Shown: piece by piece, positions 63,002 through 64,000 of the stretch | Numbering within the stretch: the first letter of the stretch is position 1 | How the letters are laid out: each line of letters begins with the position of its first letter | DNA from: Alligator mississippiensis | Taxonomy: Eukaryota > Chordata > Crocodylia > Alligatoridae | Length of the DNA: 64,000 nucleotides | Assembly: GCF_030867095.1 (NCBI RefSeq) | Contig: NC_081828.1 | Location: forward strand, 3,673,001-3,737,000 | Direction: 5' to 3' | Notes under the pieces: generated by a model | What the model saw: the letters and a program-made list of their open reading frames with translations, nothing else | The model's database searches: none | Told to the model about the DNA's origin: nothing | Position numbers and translations under genes: made by a program

Positions 63002-64000
63002 ATCAGATGAGAATTCCAGAAAGAGGTGGACTTAGCTCCAGCCCCCCGACCAATTCTATTGCAAGGAGACAAGCCCCACAGCTGGGCCTGGGAAAGGGAC
63101 ATGAAGCCGGTGCTGGTTAAGGTAAGTGGAGGATTAGGGAAAGAGAAGAGGCAACTCTTCAGGACACCTTCAGATGTGTCTATGGCTCTTGCAAGTAGTT
63201 CAGATCTGTTCTCCTGGAAGAATAGCTTTTAGGCTTACCCAGATCTGGTGTTTTATACTGACTTGACTTTTGCTAGAACAAACCAATGGTAAAAACAGCA
63301 GAACACCTTTCCCTGAGGGTCACAGGCCAAGGTTTCCCTTTGTATAGACAGAGTGTACAAGGCAAAATGACTCAATCCAAGCCAATGTGGGTATTACTCT
63401 TCAGATGAGACTCATGCTATGTAGTTGGGTACTCACCACCCAAGCATGCAAGAGTATGTCTACACTGCTCCCTGGCTTCAAGCACGCTAAACCCAAAATG
63501 AGTAGGCCGTACATCTGGGAGCATGAACAAGTTGAATGCTCTTGAACCAGGCCAAGGGGAAGTGGGTAATATCTCACAGACACCAGCTGTGTAGAACCAG
63601 AAGGGCCACACTTGCAGACTAGTGCTCAAATAACTGCTAACCTAAGCAAACTATGTTTGTGATGGGCACAGTAGCTGTTGCTCTAAAACGGGTGTACACT
63701 TCTCAGCAAAAAAACCCCAGTTGTAAGATGGAAATATCCATGTGTCTTTGGATTGGAGTTTTCCATTTTTGTCTCCATAGGCATGCTGCCAACACATCAC
63801 TTCCAGTAGCCTAACAAAGAGACATACTCGCTGTCAGGGTGAACCTGGTCACATGGCTATGGTAGCAAGTACTGGGCAGAGGACCAAGGGTAGAGGTCCG
63901 AGACCTTCTGCTTTCTGAGACCTGCTGGGTCCCACTTCCCCATACATCATTAGCATGGTCAACCAAGCCCAAGCCAAATACATCCAAGATCGCTTTTAGA

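Larger units (their letters stand above)
43064..64000. repeat. Segmental duplication, copy B (runs off the window)
   Basis: This is a direct repeat of 5966-25627 and contains FAAH-like exons 15 to 7 in the same order. It differs from A by a 57-bp longer block near 43425-43485, a longer CR1 (46267-48470), lack of the 898-bp insertion, lack of 73 bases in a CR1 tail, 554 bases more CR1 at 53940-54500, and an extra nested CR1 tail near 62081-62290. Confidence 0.95.

Noticed and set aside
5966-64000. Simple allelic (haplotig) duplication of the assembly
   Set aside because: Not fully excluded, but tracts at 2.5-3% divergence, copy-specific insertions and a clean direct-repeat junction at 43063 fit a real tandem duplication better.

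Overview
The window looks like amniote nuclear DNA, most likely crocodilian (a turtle is the main alternative). It is full of CR1 LINE fragments whose 3' ends carry the ATTCATAGAT-type repeat next to a GGGTCGGAAGGGACCTCAA-type tail. It also holds hAT-like and palindromic MITEs and old MIR-like SINEs, and I see no L1 or Alu. The species call is inference from repeat style.

The only host gene I can support is a fatty-acid amide hydrolase (FAAH1 family, amidase signature superfamily) on the minus strand. All 15 coding exons of one copy (copy A) can be placed by hand between 35003 (start) and 6905 (stop), with GT-AG introns and continuous phase. They give a 581-residue protein with an N-terminal membrane segment and the full Lys144/Ser219/Ser243 catalytic set. 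Overall similarity to human FAAH is moderate (catalytic core high, rest about half or less), so it may be a sauropsid FAAH-like paralogue (the group that includes chicken vitamin D3 hydroxylase-associated protein) rather than the strict orthologue.

From about 43064 to the window end the sequence repeats 5966-25627 in direct orientation. This is a head-to-tail tandem duplication with a unit of about 37.1 kb. The second copy (copy B) shows exons 7-15 (59536 down to 44060). Its exons 1-6 should lie beyond the right edge, the first about 0.7 kb past it. B is upstream of A in transcription order, with about 9 kb between B's stop and A's start.

Layout: 1-5965, unique left flank with CR1, a 217-bp palindrome and a hAT MITE; 5966-25627, 3' half of copy A (exons 15-7) with large CR1 insertions; 25628-35003, 5' half of copy A (exons 6-1); 35004-43063, upstream/intergenic DNA with MITEs, MIRs and a CTAT microsatellite; 43064-64000, 3' half of copy B.

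The copies differ in a patchy way: about 2.5-3% in some tracts (6.0-6.5 kb, 10.0-12.3 kb), about 0.5-0.9% in others, and about 0.1-0.2% near exons 7-8 and 24.6-25.6 kb (hand counts). This suggests an older duplication partly homogenised by gene conversion. All eight base differences found in the nine shared exons change an amino acid, and two fall at positions aligning with the FAAH substrate-channel residues 432 and 495. No bacterial-type system, CRISPR array, rRNA or tRNA gene is visible.
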